DNA from: JAZDGX01 sp964482205
GTDB lineage: Bacteria > Eisenbacteria > RBG-16-71-46 > CAIMUX01 > WJJG01
Direction of reading: 5' to 3'
Length of the DNA stretch: 64,000 nt
NCBI GenBank assembly: GCA_964482205.1
Contig: CAYZWI010000001.1
Coordinates: 62,001 to 126,000, forward strand
The notes beneath the pieces are model-generated. The model worked only from the letters and a program-made list of their open reading frames with translations. It was not told where the DNA came from and did no database searches. Positions within the stretch are counted from its first letter, which is position 1. Every line of letters starts with the position of its first letter. This document shows positions 15,701 to 25,519 of the stretch, piece after piece. A program made the position numbers and the translations under genes.

Positions 15701-16031
15701 CCCGATTCCGCCAGGAACCCGGTTCCGCGTGAGGTGGTATCTTCGGCACCCGAGCGGGAGAGGGGCTTTGCAGGTCTGGATGGGAGGTCTTGAATCGGAA
15801 GCCGCAATCCGGGGCTTTGGGGTTCGAGACCAGGGGATGCTGATCCCATTCGGCCGGAGTCGATGTCTGGACGGTTGACGACGGATCTCGATCACTCTCA
15901 TGGCAGGGAAGGGCCTCGCTCGACGGGGCCCTTTTCTTTGGATCTGCTCCAAGAAGCGAGAAGCTCTCCTGGGTGAGGTCGCGCCGGATGCAGGCCTTTC
16001 GCTTTGCATTTCGGCTTCGTGAGGATCGGCG
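15701..16031 (+). other. Intergenic region with terminator
   Basis: No gene is seen in 331 bases. The terminator at 15909-15939 lies 209 bases after the upstream stop. A TTGACG at 15875-15880 has no convincing -10 box, so the promoter of the phosphodiesterase gene at 16032 is not assigned. Confidence 0.4.
15909..15939 (+). terminator. Intrinsic terminator
   Basis: AAGGGCC (15909-15915) pairs exactly with GGCCCTT (15927-15933), followed by TTCTTT. It lies between the exported-protein gene and the phosphodiesterase gene and should end the former transcript. Confidence 0.75.
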
Positions 16032-17603
16032 ATGAAGAAGCGCGTGCTCGTTCCCCTCGTGGGCATCCTGTTCTTTGTCCTTCTTGCTGGTGCGCTGTCT
16101 GATTGCGCAAGAAGGAAAGGGCACGGCGGGCCCGTGATCGTGATCGGCCTCGATGGCGCGACTTGGGACTTGCTTCAACCCTGGATCGATGCTGGAGATC
16201 TTCCCACCTTGGCCCAGGTCCAGCATTCGTGGGCCTGGGGGAAGCTGCGCAGCTCCTCCCCCTATCTCTCTCCGTCGGCCTGGACGACCGCCGTCACCGG
16301 CGTGAATCCCGGAAAGCACGCGATCTTCGATTTCCAGCGCCGCCTTCCCGGGCAAAAGGCGGTCGTGAACGAGACGGCCGCGAGCCGGCGCGCGCAGCCC
16401 GTCTGGAATGTTCTCAAGACGGCCGGAATGCGATCGCTTCTTCTCAACATTCCCATGACCGATCCGCCCGACGACATGGGAGACGGGATGTGTATCGCGG
16501 GTTTTCCGCATCTCGACCAGGTGGGGTACACCTATCCGCCCGAGCTGCAGGACAAGCTGCCGGGCTACTTCCTCGAGCACATGGAGCTCTCCCTCGTGCC
16601 GGGAAAAGAGGACAGCCTGCTCGCCTCGTACAAGCAGGGTCTGCAGATGCGCACGCGCATCCTGCTCGACTGGCTCACGCACGAGCGCTTTGATCTCTTG
16701 TGGGCGGTCTTCACCGAGACGGACCGCATTCAACACACCTTCTGGATCTTCATGGATCCCGAGCATCCCGGCTACGATGCCGGTCAGGGAGCGCGATACG
16801 GCCGGGCGATCCACGATTACTGGGTCGCCCAGGACCGCGCGCTGGGGGAGATCCTTTCCAAGGTCGGCGCCAGCGCCACAGTGCTCCTGCTCTCCGACCA
16901 CGGATTCGCGCCGCTTCGCTACCACCTTCAGCTCGGCAATCTGCTGCAGGCGCCCGGTTCGCCTTTGACGAAAGACGAAGCGCGTGCCGTGTACAGCTTC
17001 GATGACGCCGATGCCTGCCGGATCTACATCGCCCGGCGAGGGCGCGAGCCGAATGTCCCTTGGACGGCCGAGGACGCCAATCGCATCCGGGACAAGCTGG
17101 TCGGTCTGCTGCGCTCGACGGTGGATCCCCGGACCGGCCGGCCGGTGTGCGCTGAAGTGCACACGGGCGAGGAGCTCTTCACAGGAACCTATGCGGAGAA
17201 AGGACCCGATATCGTGGTCGTTCCTTCTCCGGGGTACATTCTGGTCGGAGGGACCCCGGGCGGAAGCCCCGATTCGGTCATCGTGCCTCACACCGTGGGG
17301 ATCACGGCGTGGCATGAGATGAATGGGATCTACGCGCTGCGCGGCCCCGCCATCGTCCCCGGGCGCAAGGATGGGGATGCAGGCGGTCCCTTCGCCCTGT
17401 TGGACATCGTGCCCACCGTCCTCTACCTGCTCAACCAGCCCATTCCCGAAGGCTTGGATGGAAAGGTGCTGTCGCCGTTGATCGATCCAGGGTACCTGAG
17501 CGGTCATCCGGTGCGCACGACGGGTCCGTTGGAAGAGGACTTCCGGGAGCTGAGCCCCGAGGACATGAAGAATCTGAAGAACCTGCCGTACATCGGCGAT
17601 TGA
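16032..17603 (+). CDS. Membrane-anchored alkaline-phosphatase-superfamily phosphodiesterase
   Basis: A 523-residue protein with an N-terminal hydrophobic anchor (residues 4-23). The following Cys25 is preceded by Asp, so it is not a lipobox. The catalytic domain belongs to the type I phosphodiesterase/nucleotide pyrophosphatase group: metal ligand Asp41 in 'VIGLDGATWD', a nucleophile region 'YLSPSAWTTAVTG', 'TETDRIQHTFW' and the metal-binding 'LSDHGFAPL'. Substrate is unknown; such enzymes act on nucleotides, phospholipids or phosphorylated sugars outside the cytoplasmic membrane. It stands alone and converges with the glycan cluster. Confidence 0.82.
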   Translation: MKKRVLVPLVGILFFVLLAGALSDCARRKGHGGPVIVIGLDGATWDLLQPWIDAGDLPTLAQVQHSWAWGKLRSSSPYLSPSAWTTAVTGVNPGKHAIFDFQRRLPGQKAVVNETAASRRAQPVWNVLKTAGMRSLLLNIPMTDPPDDMGDGMCIAGFPHLDQVGYTYPPELQDKLPGYFLEHMELSLVPGKEDSLLASYKQGLQMRTRILLDWLTHERFDLLWAVFTETDRIQHTFWIFMDPEHPGYDAGQGARYGRAIHDYWVAQDRALGEILSKVGASATVLLLSDHGFAPLRYHLQLGNLLQAPGSPLTKDEARAVYSFDDADACRIYIARRGREPNVPWTAEDANRIRDKLVGLLRSTVDPRTGRPVCAEVHTGEELFTGTYAEKGPDIVVVPSPGYILVGGTPGGSPDSVIVPHTVGITAWHEMNGIYALRGPAIVPGRKDGDAGGPFALLDIVPTVLYLLNQPIPEGLDGKVLSPLIDPGYLSGHPVRTTGPLEEDFRELSPEDMKNLKNLPYIGD

Positions 17604-17608
17604 CGCGC

Positions 17609-17635
17609 ACCTGCCTCGCGGAAGGCGACGCAGGT
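17609..17635. repeat. Hairpin between convergent genes
   Basis: ACCTGC (17609-17614) and GCAGGT (17630-17635) form the outer stem; TCGC/GCGA continue it inside after a C-C mismatch, with loop GGAAG. It lies just after the phosphodiesterase stop. No T-run follows, so termination is possible but unproved. Confidence 0.4.
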
Positions 17636-17713
17636 CGGCTCAGGCGTGGGCCGCCGGCCGAGCGCGTGGCCCCGCGGCGCTGCGGTCTCTCGAATGGCCG
17701 CCGCGATCGTCCC

Positions 17714-20029
17714 TCAATTCGCGCCCAGCTCTTGCAGCAGATTCTCGATCGATCTCCGATTCATGCTGTCGGGCGCCTTGGCGAGATTCTCGCGCGCGAA
17801 GGCGATCGCTTCTTCCCGCCGGCCGGTCGCGACCAGCGCCTGCGCGACCATCGCCGTCGTGATTCCGCGACCGGGAATGGCGCGCGCGACGCGCATGAGC
17901 GGATCAAGCGCCTCCTGAGCGCGACCCGAGTTCAAGAGAAACGCGCCGCGCATGTAGATCACCATGTAATTGTCGGGCCAGCGGACGATCGCTTCCCTCG
18001 TCAAGCTGTCGGCCGCCGCAGAGTCCTTGCGCTCGTTCGCCTGCGCCGCCAGCGACCCGATCCGGACGATCTCGGGATCCATCGCGCGGCTGAGCTCTTC
18101 CGGCAGCACCTGCGTGCTCGCCCGCCGCTGGGCTTCATCGGCGGCTCGCAGATTGGTCCAGGCCACCTGATAGTCGGGCGAGATCCGCACCGCTTTGCGC
18201 AGGAGCTCGCGAGCCTTCGAAAAATCTCCTCGCATCAGCAGGATCGTGGCCAGCTGGTTCAAGTAGAGCGGATGGTTCGGGTGCGCTTGCACGAGCTGGG
18301 TCATGAGCGATTCGGCGACCGCGAAACTGCCTTCGGCGCGGTGCACTTCGGCGAGCCCATAGAGTCCTGCTTCATTGCCCGGAGCCGCTTCGAGAGAGGC
18401 TTCGTATTCGGCCCGCGCGGCGCCGGCCAGCTCCTGGCGGGTGAGGATTTCGCCGAGACCGGCATGGGCGAGCGGATTCGCGGGATTCTCGCGGATCGCC
18501 TGGCGCAGGAGATTTGTCGCCACTCCGAAGTCGCCTCTGCGCAGGTGCGCGATCGCGCCTTCGCGGAGGTCCTCGGAAGAATCTTCGAAACGGCGGTGCG
18601 CGCCCGCAGGGTCGAGGAATGAGACGACCAGCAGGACGAGAGCGGCGGCGGCGACGACGCGCGCCGGGCGCTCGCCCGCGCGCAATCGGGCGCGCAGAGC
18701 CGGGAGCCCTTCGACTCCCGAGACGACGGCGGGAAGGGCCGCCACCACCAGGAGAAGGCGCGTGGCGAAGGAATAGCTCCCGATCAGGTTTGTCACGACG
18801 AGAGCGGCGAGGGGCAGGAAGAGCAAGCGCATCTCCGGACGATCGCGTCGCGACCAGATTCCGAGAAACGCGAAAGTGAGGAAGAGCGGGAAGAGATAGA
18901 GACCCCAGACGAAGGGCACCGCCGATCGCCTGAGAAGAAAATCCACCGACACGGGATCAGGCAGCTCGGGACGCGACAAGAGAAAGAGCGCGCGCGCGAG
19001 CAGATTCCCGATCCATCGCAGAGGATGCTCGGCAAGGGACTGCAGCGCGCGTCCCCGGTAGAAGCCGAGCAGGCCTTTCTCGTCGAGGCTCTTCGCTTGC
19101 GTTTCGTTGGCGAAGGTGCGGGCCGTCTCGTAGTCCTGCCACGCGGGAAATCCGCTCGATCGCGCGGTGCCATAGGTATCCGGCTGGAGCGTGCGCCAGA
19201 AGGAGTGGGCGTCCGTCCAGTTCCAGGTGAATGCGCCGTGGGGCAAGGTGGCCTGACCCGCGCAGAAGAGCAGCGGCAGGAGGACGAACGAAACGGTGAG
19301 CGCCATCGCCGGGCCCCACCCGCGGCGGCGGGAAGTGGGCTCGGCGTCGGATGGCTGCCCGGACTCTTGGCCGATGGGTTGCGTGCGCGCGCGCGGGAGG
19401 CGAAGGAGATGCACGATCCCAGCTGCCGCGACGAGGATGAAAGGCAGCGGCCAGAGAAGAAAGCCGATGCCGAGAGCCGCGCCCCCGGGAACGAGGCGCG
19501 AGAGGCGGGCCCGGCCGTCGAAGAAGATCCATCGCAGCGCCGGCAACAAGAGCAGCAGGGCGAAGACGAAGGGTTGCAGGCGAAGCTCGAGAATGATCGC
19601 GACCGGATGCACTGCGTAGAGCAGGGCGGCGATCCAGCGCCCGCGCGCGGAGAGTAGGGGAGCGAACGCCCAGGCGATCAAGACGACCACTCCGATGCCG
19701 GCCAGCGCTTGCAGCAGCAGGATGCCGGAGGTGCTTCCGCCGGTCACGCTCCCCAGAAGCGCTCCCAGGTAGGGATAGGCGGGAGAGCCGGCCGGAAGGT
19801 GGTTCTCGGGAAAGCTGCCGGCGAGCAATCGCGCGATGCGGGCCGCGTGCACGGCATCGATGAAGCCGGGAATGCCGGTGAAGAGCGCATTGCGCAACAG
19901 GAGCCAGGCTCCCGCGCGCGCAAGCAAGGCCGCGGCAAGGGCCGCGATCATCCATCCCCGAGCGGAGGAATGCATCGCCGATGTCGGCGAGGCGCTGGTG
20001 GAGGCGTTTGTGGAAGAGGACGTGTTCAT
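17714..20029 (-). CDS. Polytopic GT39-like glycosyltransferase with TPR tail
   Basis: A 771-residue protein: about ten or eleven membrane helices in residues 30-470, then about 300 residues of tetratricopeptide repeats with the usual pattern ('NPLAHAGLGEILTRQ', 'NEAGLYGLAEVHRAEG', 'HPLYLNQLATILLMRGDF'). The membrane part is like GT-C enzymes that use polyprenyl-phosphate sugars at the outer face of the inner membrane; no clear catalytic DxD-type motif can be named, so the call is by architecture. ATG 20029 has AGGAGAG 7 bases upstream; in-frame codons further upstream are poor. It is the last gene of the minus-strand cluster. Confidence 0.7.
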   Translation of the reverse strand: MNTSSSTNASTSASPTSAMHSSARGWMIAALAAALLARAGAWLLLRNALFTGIPGFIDAVHAARIARLLAGSFPENHLPAGSPAYPYLGALLGSVTGGSTSGILLLQALAGIGVVVLIAWAFAPLLSARGRWIAALLYAVHPVAIILELRLQPFVFALLLLLPALRWIFFDGRARLSRLVPGGAALGIGFLLWPLPFILVAAAGIVHLLRLPRARTQPIGQESGQPSDAEPTSRRRGWGPAMALTVSFVLLPLLFCAGQATLPHGAFTWNWTDAHSFWRTLQPDTYGTARSSGFPAWQDYETARTFANETQAKSLDEKGLLGFYRGRALQSLAEHPLRWIGNLLARALFLLSRPELPDPVSVDFLLRRSAVPFVWGLYLFPLFLTFAFLGIWSRRDRPEMRLLFLPLAALVVTNLIGSYSFATRLLLVVAALPAVVSGVEGLPALRARLRAGERPARVVAAAALVLLVVSFLDPAGAHRRFEDSSEDLREGAIAHLRRGDFGVATNLLRQAIRENPANPLAHAGLGEILTRQELAGAARAEYEASLEAAPGNEAGLYGLAEVHRAEGSFAVAESLMTQLVQAHPNHPLYLNQLATILLMRGDFSKARELLRKAVRISPDYQVAWTNLRAADEAQRRASTQVLPEELSRAMDPEIVRIGSLAAQANERKDSAAADSLTREAIVRWPDNYMVIYMRGAFLLNSGRAQEALDPLMRVARAIPGRGITTAMVAQALVATGRREEAIAFARENLAKAPDSMNRRSIENLLQELGAN

Positions 20030-20194
20030 CGAGCTTCTCTCCTGGTCGTGCGATCGAAGATGGACGGCCATTCGGCATGCCATTCGCCGGCCACGATGCC
20101 ATGCGGGCGAGCAGGGAATCGCGGGCTGCGGCGCACGGGTGCTCGAAACCAGTCCGCCGGCAGCCGAACGCCGCCCGCGTGCCGGCATCCTCCG

Positions 20195-22315
20195 TCAAGA
20201 GCCGCAGGCCGGTGCCATCCGCTCTGTCAGCCTGCGGCGCTCCTGTTCGTTGAGACGCTGGACAGCGGGAGAGGAAAGCACGGCGCGCGCCCGGAGGCAA
20301 TCGCCGGCCGCGATGCGATACAGAAGAAGCGTTTCCAGGTTCTCGAAGCGCGGCTCTAGTTCGACCGCTCGGGCAGCGAGCGAGAGGCCCTCCTGGTTCA
20401 TGCCGCCGTCGAGGAGCGCGACCGCGAGCGCGTTCAAGACCGCCGGGTCGGCGGGATGATCGGCGGCCGCGCTTCGCAGGAGCGCGAGCGCCTTCTCACG
20501 ATCCCCCACGCGCAGCCACGCGAAGGCCACATGGCGCCGGAAGTCCTGGCCCTTTTCCGCGCGCGCCTGCGCCTCTTCCCAGGCGAGGGCCGATTCGCCG
20601 AAGCGCTCCAGGAGAAAGAGCGCCGAGGCGCGCCCGATCCAGCCATCCGCGGGCGCGGAATCGAGCGCGAGGGCACGCTCGAAAGAAGCGAGCGCGTCGG
20701 CGGCGCGCCCCGCTTCGAGCTGCAGGTTGCCCAGGCGCACATGCCCCTCGCGGTTGTCGGGATGGCGCTCGAGAAGCCGCCGGAAGGCGGCTTCGGCTTC
20801 CGCATACCGCTGCTGCATGAGAAGCGCGTTGCCGAGTCCGTTCCACGAAGCGGGATAGTCCTCGTGAATGGCGAGCGCCGCGCGATAGGCCGCTTCCGCT
20901 TCCTTCCATCGTCCGGCTTTGCCTCGCACGCTTCCGAGATTGTTCTGCACCTTGGCGCTCTTCGGTTGGGTGCGGGCCGCCTTTTCGAACAGGACGGCAT
21001 CGTTGGCCCAATCGCGATTACGCGCCCAGGTGCGCGCCGCGCCGAGGAGAAGCAGCAGCGCAAGAAGGGCGGGAGCGAGACGGCGCGCGGTGGTGGCGCC
21101 GCGCACGGTGGGGAACTCGCGTGCGAGTTGCGATGGAAGCAGAGCGACCAGAGCGAGCAATCCCAGCGAAGGAAGGTAGAGCAGGCGTTCCGCGAAGATG
21201 GTTCCGATCGGAATCACGAGATTCGAGACGGGCAGGATGGTGGCCGCATAGACGAAGGCCGACCAGGCAAGCAGCGGCCGGGTGCGCCGCGCGCGCAGTG
21301 CGAGGAGGAGAAGCGCGATCCAGGCGAGCAGGCCCAAGGCGGCCGGCGAGAGCCAGGACGAGGCCAGCGGAATCGAATCGAAGGAATAATCGGGTTGCAG
21401 CGTGAAGGGCGCGAGCGTGCGCGCGATCCCGATCCAGAGCGCCTTTGCGGCGGTGAGCAGGCGCGTGGAGAGAGAGGCGTGGAAGAGCGGATTGTCGACG
21501 AAGCTCACTTCGCCCAGCCCCAGAAAGGATCCGAGCGCGATGCGGCGGAGCAACAAGTAGAGGGTCACTCCGCCCCAGGCCCACAGATCGCGCGTGAGGA
21601 ATCCGCCAAACGCGCTCGCACGCGCGGGCGTCTTCGTCCGGCTGGAGCGGTCCTCCGAAAAGCCGGGAAGACGAAACAGGCGATGCAACGCGAGCAATGC
21701 CGGCCAGACCGCCGCGCTCTCTTTGGATGCGGCCGCCAGGAAGAAGCAGAGGCCGCTTGCGCCCGCCAGCGCGATCGCTCTTTTCCTGGAGGGGGCGGCC
21801 GCTTCGAGCCAGAGCAGATATCCGGCGATGCCGAAGAGCGCAGCCAACAACTCGGCGCGCCCGACGATGCTGGTCACCGCTTCGGTGTGCACGGGATGGA
21901 CCGCGAAGAGCAGCGCGGCGGCGAGGGCGAAGCCCGGGCGCGTGGGGGCTAAGCGCCGCAACAAAGCGAAGAGCAGGAAGCAGACGCCTGCGTGCAGCGC
22001 GAGGTTCAGGGCGTGAAAGGGAAGGGGATTCCTGCCCCAGATTCCGAGCTGCCATCGATAGGTGAAGGCGGTCAACGGGCGATAGAGCCCCGCCTGGTTC
22101 TTCTCGGGCCAGTACGACGCGGTGAGCGAGACGGTCCACGGGCGCTCGGGGGCCACGCTGGGATTCTCCAGGATGAGGCCGCCATCATCGTAGGTGAAGT
22201 CCGCGCGCAGAGCGTTTCCATAGGGAAGGAGCGCGGCGCAGGCGAGCAGGACCCAGATCCCGTTCTTCAGGAACGACTCGGAGCGGAGCCTGGACGGGGA
22301 AGACGATCGCATCAT
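20195..22315 (-). CDS. TMTC-like membrane O-glycosyltransferase with TPR tail
   Basis: A 706-residue protein with about ten membrane helices (residues 18-425) and a TPR region to the end ('NLGSVRGKAGRWKEAEAAYRA', 'SWNGLGNALLMQQRYAEAEAA'). The first loop has 'TYDDGGLILENP' (Asp43-Asp44), and 'AVHPVHTEAVTSIVGRAELLA' is the hallmark of the TMTC group of GT-C enzymes, which in animals O-mannosylate proteins. The bacterial substrate is unknown. The start ATGATG (22315) overlaps the stop of the upstream GT39 gene by four bases, so the two are coupled. The neighbour at 17714 has the same plan. Confidence 0.8.
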   Translation of the reverse strand: MMRSSSPSRLRSESFLKNGIWVLLACAALLPYGNALRADFTYDDGGLILENPSVAPERPWTVSLTASYWPEKNQAGLYRPLTAFTYRWQLGIWGRNPLPFHALNLALHAGVCFLLFALLRRLAPTRPGFALAAALLFAVHPVHTEAVTSIVGRAELLAALFGIAGYLLWLEAAAPSRKRAIALAGASGLCFFLAAASKESAAVWPALLALHRLFRLPGFSEDRSSRTKTPARASAFGGFLTRDLWAWGGVTLYLLLRRIALGSFLGLGEVSFVDNPLFHASLSTRLLTAAKALWIGIARTLAPFTLQPDYSFDSIPLASSWLSPAALGLLAWIALLLLALRARRTRPLLAWSAFVYAATILPVSNLVIPIGTIFAERLLYLPSLGLLALVALLPSQLAREFPTVRGATTARRLAPALLALLLLLGAARTWARNRDWANDAVLFEKAARTQPKSAKVQNNLGSVRGKAGRWKEAEAAYRAALAIHEDYPASWNGLGNALLMQQRYAEAEAAFRRLLERHPDNREGHVRLGNLQLEAGRAADALASFERALALDSAPADGWIGRASALFLLERFGESALAWEEAQARAEKGQDFRRHVAFAWLRVGDREKALALLRSAAADHPADPAVLNALAVALLDGGMNQEGLSLAARAVELEPRFENLETLLLYRIAAGDCLRARAVLSSPAVQRLNEQERRRLTERMAPACGS

Positions 22316-24228
22316 CGCCTCGTCTCCGGTGAGCCCGCTTCGACCGGCGGGAGGGACTCGAGGGGAACGAAGGCTTGCTTCGGCACGCGCACGACGAGGC
22401 GCCGGCCGCTGATCCAATCCTGCGTGTAGCGCAGGGCGGCCGGCTGCGGAGCGGTTCCGCTGAAATAGAAGAGAAGAAGGTTCTGCGGGTAGGCGAGATC
22501 GTCGAGCGTGAGCGTGCGCGCGCCCGGGTCTTCGTTCACCCGCGAGGATTCGTCGCCCGATGCGAGGGCGAGAATCCAGACCGATCCTTCGTGCGGGAGA
22601 TCGCGCTCGACCATCCGGCGCAGCGCGATCGCTTGGCGTTCGTGGGCCCGGAGCGAATCGAAGCTCGCAAGCGCCGTGGCTGCGGGCGCTGCGCCCGCTT
22701 CCGCTGGGAACCATGCCTTGCCGTGCGCGATCCCCGCGTGATCGAGGTAGTACTCGAGCGAGGGAGCCGTCAAATAGGTGTGAATCACCCGGTCGCCCGC
22801 CGCGAATCCCTGACGCACGAGATCTTCCGCCAGGCGCCGGTCGTTTCCCTTGGCCTGCCATCCGGCGAGGCCATGCCGCACGCCGCCCGATTGCCCCGCC
22901 CAACCATAGGTGGGCGAGAGCGCCGCCAGCGACACGAGCAGCCAGAAGACGACGGCCGCGCCCGCCGCGGCCCGAGGCAGACGGGCGAGCCCGCGGCCCA
23001 TGAGGAGAGCGAAGGCGGGAAAGGCGATCGCGTCGGAGCGTCCGAGGACATAGGCGGGCCGAAAGAGCATCGAAGCCGCCAAGAGCGCGAGGAGCGGAAG
23101 GGCGAGGAAGGCCGTCTCGATCGCCGCGGGAGAAAGAACGAGCGCGAGCACGCGCTTTTGATCGGGAGACGCCGGCTGCGAGTCCGATTGCCCGGAGCCA
23201 TCGGGCGCGTTTCGTCCGGGATCGTGATCGCGCGACGGCTTCGGAGTGCGCGGCGAGAAGGCCGGCGCGATGGCCAGGACGAGCAGGCTCACGCCCAGCG
23301 CAAAGGACAAGCAGCTCCAGAAGGCGTAGGCGCGATGAAGGACGGCGAAGGAGACGGAAGGAGGCAGCGGACAGCGGCCTCCCGGGCTGAAGACGCCGAG
23401 CGAGAAGAGCGGCGCGAGCGGAAGCGGGTGCCGCTTCCAGAACTCGCCCATCCAGGCGTTGAAGATCGCGTGCGTCTCGATTTGCGATCGAGAAAGCAGC
23501 AGAAGCAGGCCCCAGGCGAGCAGGGGAATCGCGAACGCGGCCACGATCCCTCGCGCGCGGGGGCCGCCCGTTTCACCGGCCGGTTGTCCCCGTTCCGCGA
23601 TGAGGCGAACGAGGGCCAACAAAGCGCCCGTCATGAGCAGGAGGCCGGCGAGATGATGGGTGCAGACGAGCAGCGTTCCTGAAATGGCGACCCATGCGGC
23701 CGCGCGCCTGGACTCCCTCACGGGCGCTGTGCGGGATTCCGGCGACAAGAGCGCTTGCGAAGCGAGCACGAAGAGCAGGCCGAGGAGCAGGACCAAGCCA
23801 TAGGAGCGCGCCTGCCGGGAATAGAAGACGCCGTAGGCGGCGACGCTGAGGAAGGCGCCGCTCCACAGGAGATTCGCCCGGCCGCGCGCGCGCGCGCAGA
23901 GGAGCAGAAGCGCGGGAGCGAGAAACCCCGCCAGCGCGGGCGCGAGGCGAAGCGCCGTCTCCCCGGTTCCAAAGAGAGCCGCGGCGATCTTCTCCACGAA
24001 GTAGAAGAGCGGCGGCGCGTCGTCGCTTCCGAGGAGTTGTTCGAGGATGCGCGCGGGGGCGAGGCGCACGAGTTGAGCCGTGAACGCCTCGTCCACCCAC
24101 AAACCTTCCCAGCCCAACCGGAAGAACCGCAGCGCGAACGCGAGCGCCAGGAGCATGCCGAGACCGATCCAGGACGGCCGGCAAGAAGCGCTTGGGCGCG
24201 CAAGCAGGCTGTCGCGCGCGGGAATCAC
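22312..24228 (-). CDS. GT39-family membrane glycosyltransferase
   Basis: A 638-residue polytopic protein (about 11-12 helices) of the ArnT/PMT type. The first extracytoplasmic loop has 'GLWVDEAFTAQLVRLAP' with Asp46-Glu47 where the family has its catalytic acidic residues, and 'SDDAPPLFYFVEKIAAALFG' follows as in this group. A soluble domain of about 170 residues ends the protein. The enzymes move a sugar from a polyprenyl-phosphate carrier to lipid A, protein or glycan; the acceptor is unknown. GTG 24228 overlaps the methyltransferase stop (GTGA). Confidence 0.82.
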   Translation of the reverse strand: MIPARDSLLARPSASCRPSWIGLGMLLALAFALRFFRLGWEGLWVDEAFTAQLVRLAPARILEQLLGSDDAPPLFYFVEKIAAALFGTGETALRLAPALAGFLAPALLLLCARARGRANLLWSGAFLSVAAYGVFYSRQARSYGLVLLLGLLFVLASQALLSPESRTAPVRESRRAAAWVAISGTLLVCTHHLAGLLLMTGALLALVRLIAERGQPAGETGGPRARGIVAAFAIPLLAWGLLLLLSRSQIETHAIFNAWMGEFWKRHPLPLAPLFSLGVFSPGGRCPLPPSVSFAVLHRAYAFWSCLSFALGVSLLVLAIAPAFSPRTPKPSRDHDPGRNAPDGSGQSDSQPASPDQKRVLALVLSPAAIETAFLALPLLALLAASMLFRPAYVLGRSDAIAFPAFALLMGRGLARLPRAAAGAAVVFWLLVSLAALSPTYGWAGQSGGVRHGLAGWQAKGNDRRLAEDLVRQGFAAGDRVIHTYLTAPSLEYYLDHAGIAHGKAWFPAEAGAAPAATALASFDSLRAHERQAIALRRMVERDLPHEGSVWILALASGDESSRVNEDPGARTLTLDDLAYPQNLLLFYFSGTAPQPAALRYTQDWISGRRLVVRVPKQAFVPLESLPPVEAGSPETRR

Positions 24229-25097
24229 CGCTGCTCCCCTTGCGGCGCATTCTCCGCGCTCGGGGCGGCAGCGGGTCGTGCGTGCGCGCGATTCGCATCT
24301 TCGGAGGGCGATGCCTCGCTGCCGCGAAACGCCGCCTGCGAAGCGCCTTCACGGCGGGCGGAAGCGAGAATCGAGAGCCCCGCGGGCCAAGGGACGAAAT
24401 CGAGCGCCCGTTCGAGAGCGAGCGCGCGCGACAGGATTCCATTCAACCACCCGGGCACGCGATCGAGATCCGATTGGACTTCCGTCCCCCGCAAGCGCGA
24501 ACGCCGGAGAAGCCGGACGAGCGCGAGCGGGACGAAGAGCAGGCTGTTCCAGTAGCGCACGCGCAGCGGAATGAACCCCGAAGCCTTCACCTTCCTTCGC
24601 ACTTCTCCCGCGGTGTAGCGGCGAGCGGTGTGGATGGCGCGATCGTGGCTCGATGTCAGCCAGGCGAAGGCCGGGAGATTGAGAATCAGCACCCCGCCCG
24701 GTTTGAGACAGCGGGCCGCCTCGCGCAGCGCGGCGCGGTCGTCGCGCACGCCGCGGTGGTAGAGGACATCCGCCGAGAGGATGATGTCCAACGAGGCGCT
24801 TCGAAAGGGCAACGCTTCCACGCTGGCGCGCACGAGCGGCCCCACCTCCCTCGTTCTCGCCAGAGCGAGCGCGTCGCGGCTCGCGTCCAAACCGGTGGCG
24901 CGCACTCTCCCGCGCAAGAAGGCGAGCAGCATTCCCGTGCCGCATCCGGCATCCAGGCAGCGGGGGAGCGCGGTGCTGGGGTGCGAGGGCAGCGCCCCCG
25001 CATCGCCGAGCGCGCGGGCGATGCGGATGCGCAGCGCCCGGTACCACCAGTGGGTCTCCTCGAGGGAAAACATGCGGCGGTATTCGCGAGGTTCCAT
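24225..25097 (-). CDS. Class I SAM-dependent methyltransferase
   Basis: A 290-residue protein with the Rossmann motif I 'CLDAGCGTGM' (residues 48-56), a post-I acidic 'ATGLDAS' and motif 'ILSADVLYHRGV'. The N-terminal 'FSLEETHWWYRALR' is typical of methyltransferases in polysaccharide clusters. The likely acceptor is a sugar or a lipid-linked glycan, inferred from the neighbours. ATG 25097 lies 17 bases after the stop of the small transporter gene. The last 40 residues are Ala/Ser/Glu-rich and probably disordered. Confidence 0.8.
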   Translation of the reverse strand: MEPREYRRMFSLEETHWWYRALRIRIARALGDAGALPSHPSTALPRCLDAGCGTGMLLAFLRGRVRATGLDASRDALALARTREVGPLVRASVEALPFRSASLDIILSADVLYHRGVRDDRAALREAARCLKPGGVLILNLPAFAWLTSSHDRAIHTARRYTAGEVRRKVKASGFIPLRVRYWNSLLFVPLALVRLLRRSRLRGTEVQSDLDRVPGWLNGILSRALALERALDFVPWPAGLSILASARREGASQAAFRGSEASPSEDANRAHARPAAAPSAENAPQGEQR

Positions 25098-25114
25098 CGC
25101 GTCACCGGCCCATG

Positions 25115-25477
25115 TCAGGAGCGGCTGACAAGGATCACCCCGACGACGATCACGAGGGCGCCGATCCAGCGGAGCAGCGAGACATGCTCGCTGAGGATGA
25201 TGGCCGAGAAGAGCAGGGCCAGGATATAGCCCATCGCCAGCATGGGATAGGCCCAGCTCAAATCCGCGCGCGAGATGGCCGCCAGCCAGAAGAGCGCGCC
25301 GATCGAGATCGAAGCAAGGCCCGCATAGAGATGCCAGGTGCGCAGCATGCGAGGAATCACGGCGCCGAGCCCGGCCCAAGTGACGGCGCCCACGATGTTC
25401 ATCCCGGACTTCAGGAAGAGCTCGCCGGTCACCGAGAAACAGACGGCCACGAGGACGAGAAGGAAGGTCGTGGTCAT
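25115..25477 (-). CDS. Four-helix SMR/EamA-type transporter, possible flippase
   Basis: A 120-residue protein with four membrane helices, in the drug/metabolite transporter superfamily at the size of SMR proteins and of ArnE/ArnF. Family features include an early Glu in a helix ('SVTGELFLKSGM') and 'SWAYPMLAMGYILALLFSAIIL'. Its place between an aminotransferase gene and GT-C glycosyltransferases suggests it flips a polyprenyl-phosphate sugar rather than exporting drugs; this is inference. Confidence 0.75.
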   Translation of the reverse strand: MTTTFLLVLVAVCFSVTGELFLKSGMNIVGAVTWAGLGAVIPRMLRTWHLYAGLASISIGALFWLAAISRADLSWAYPMLAMGYILALLFSAIILSEHVSLLRWIGALVIVVGVILVSRS

Positions 25478-25519
25478 CGGGCCTCCAGTCGAGAAGCGGA
25501 CGAAAGCGTTCGACGCTCC

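Noticed and set aside
15875..15908. Promoter TTGACG upstream of the phosphodiesterase gene
   Set aside because: No acceptable -10 box at 16-18 bases, and a terminator follows at 15909.
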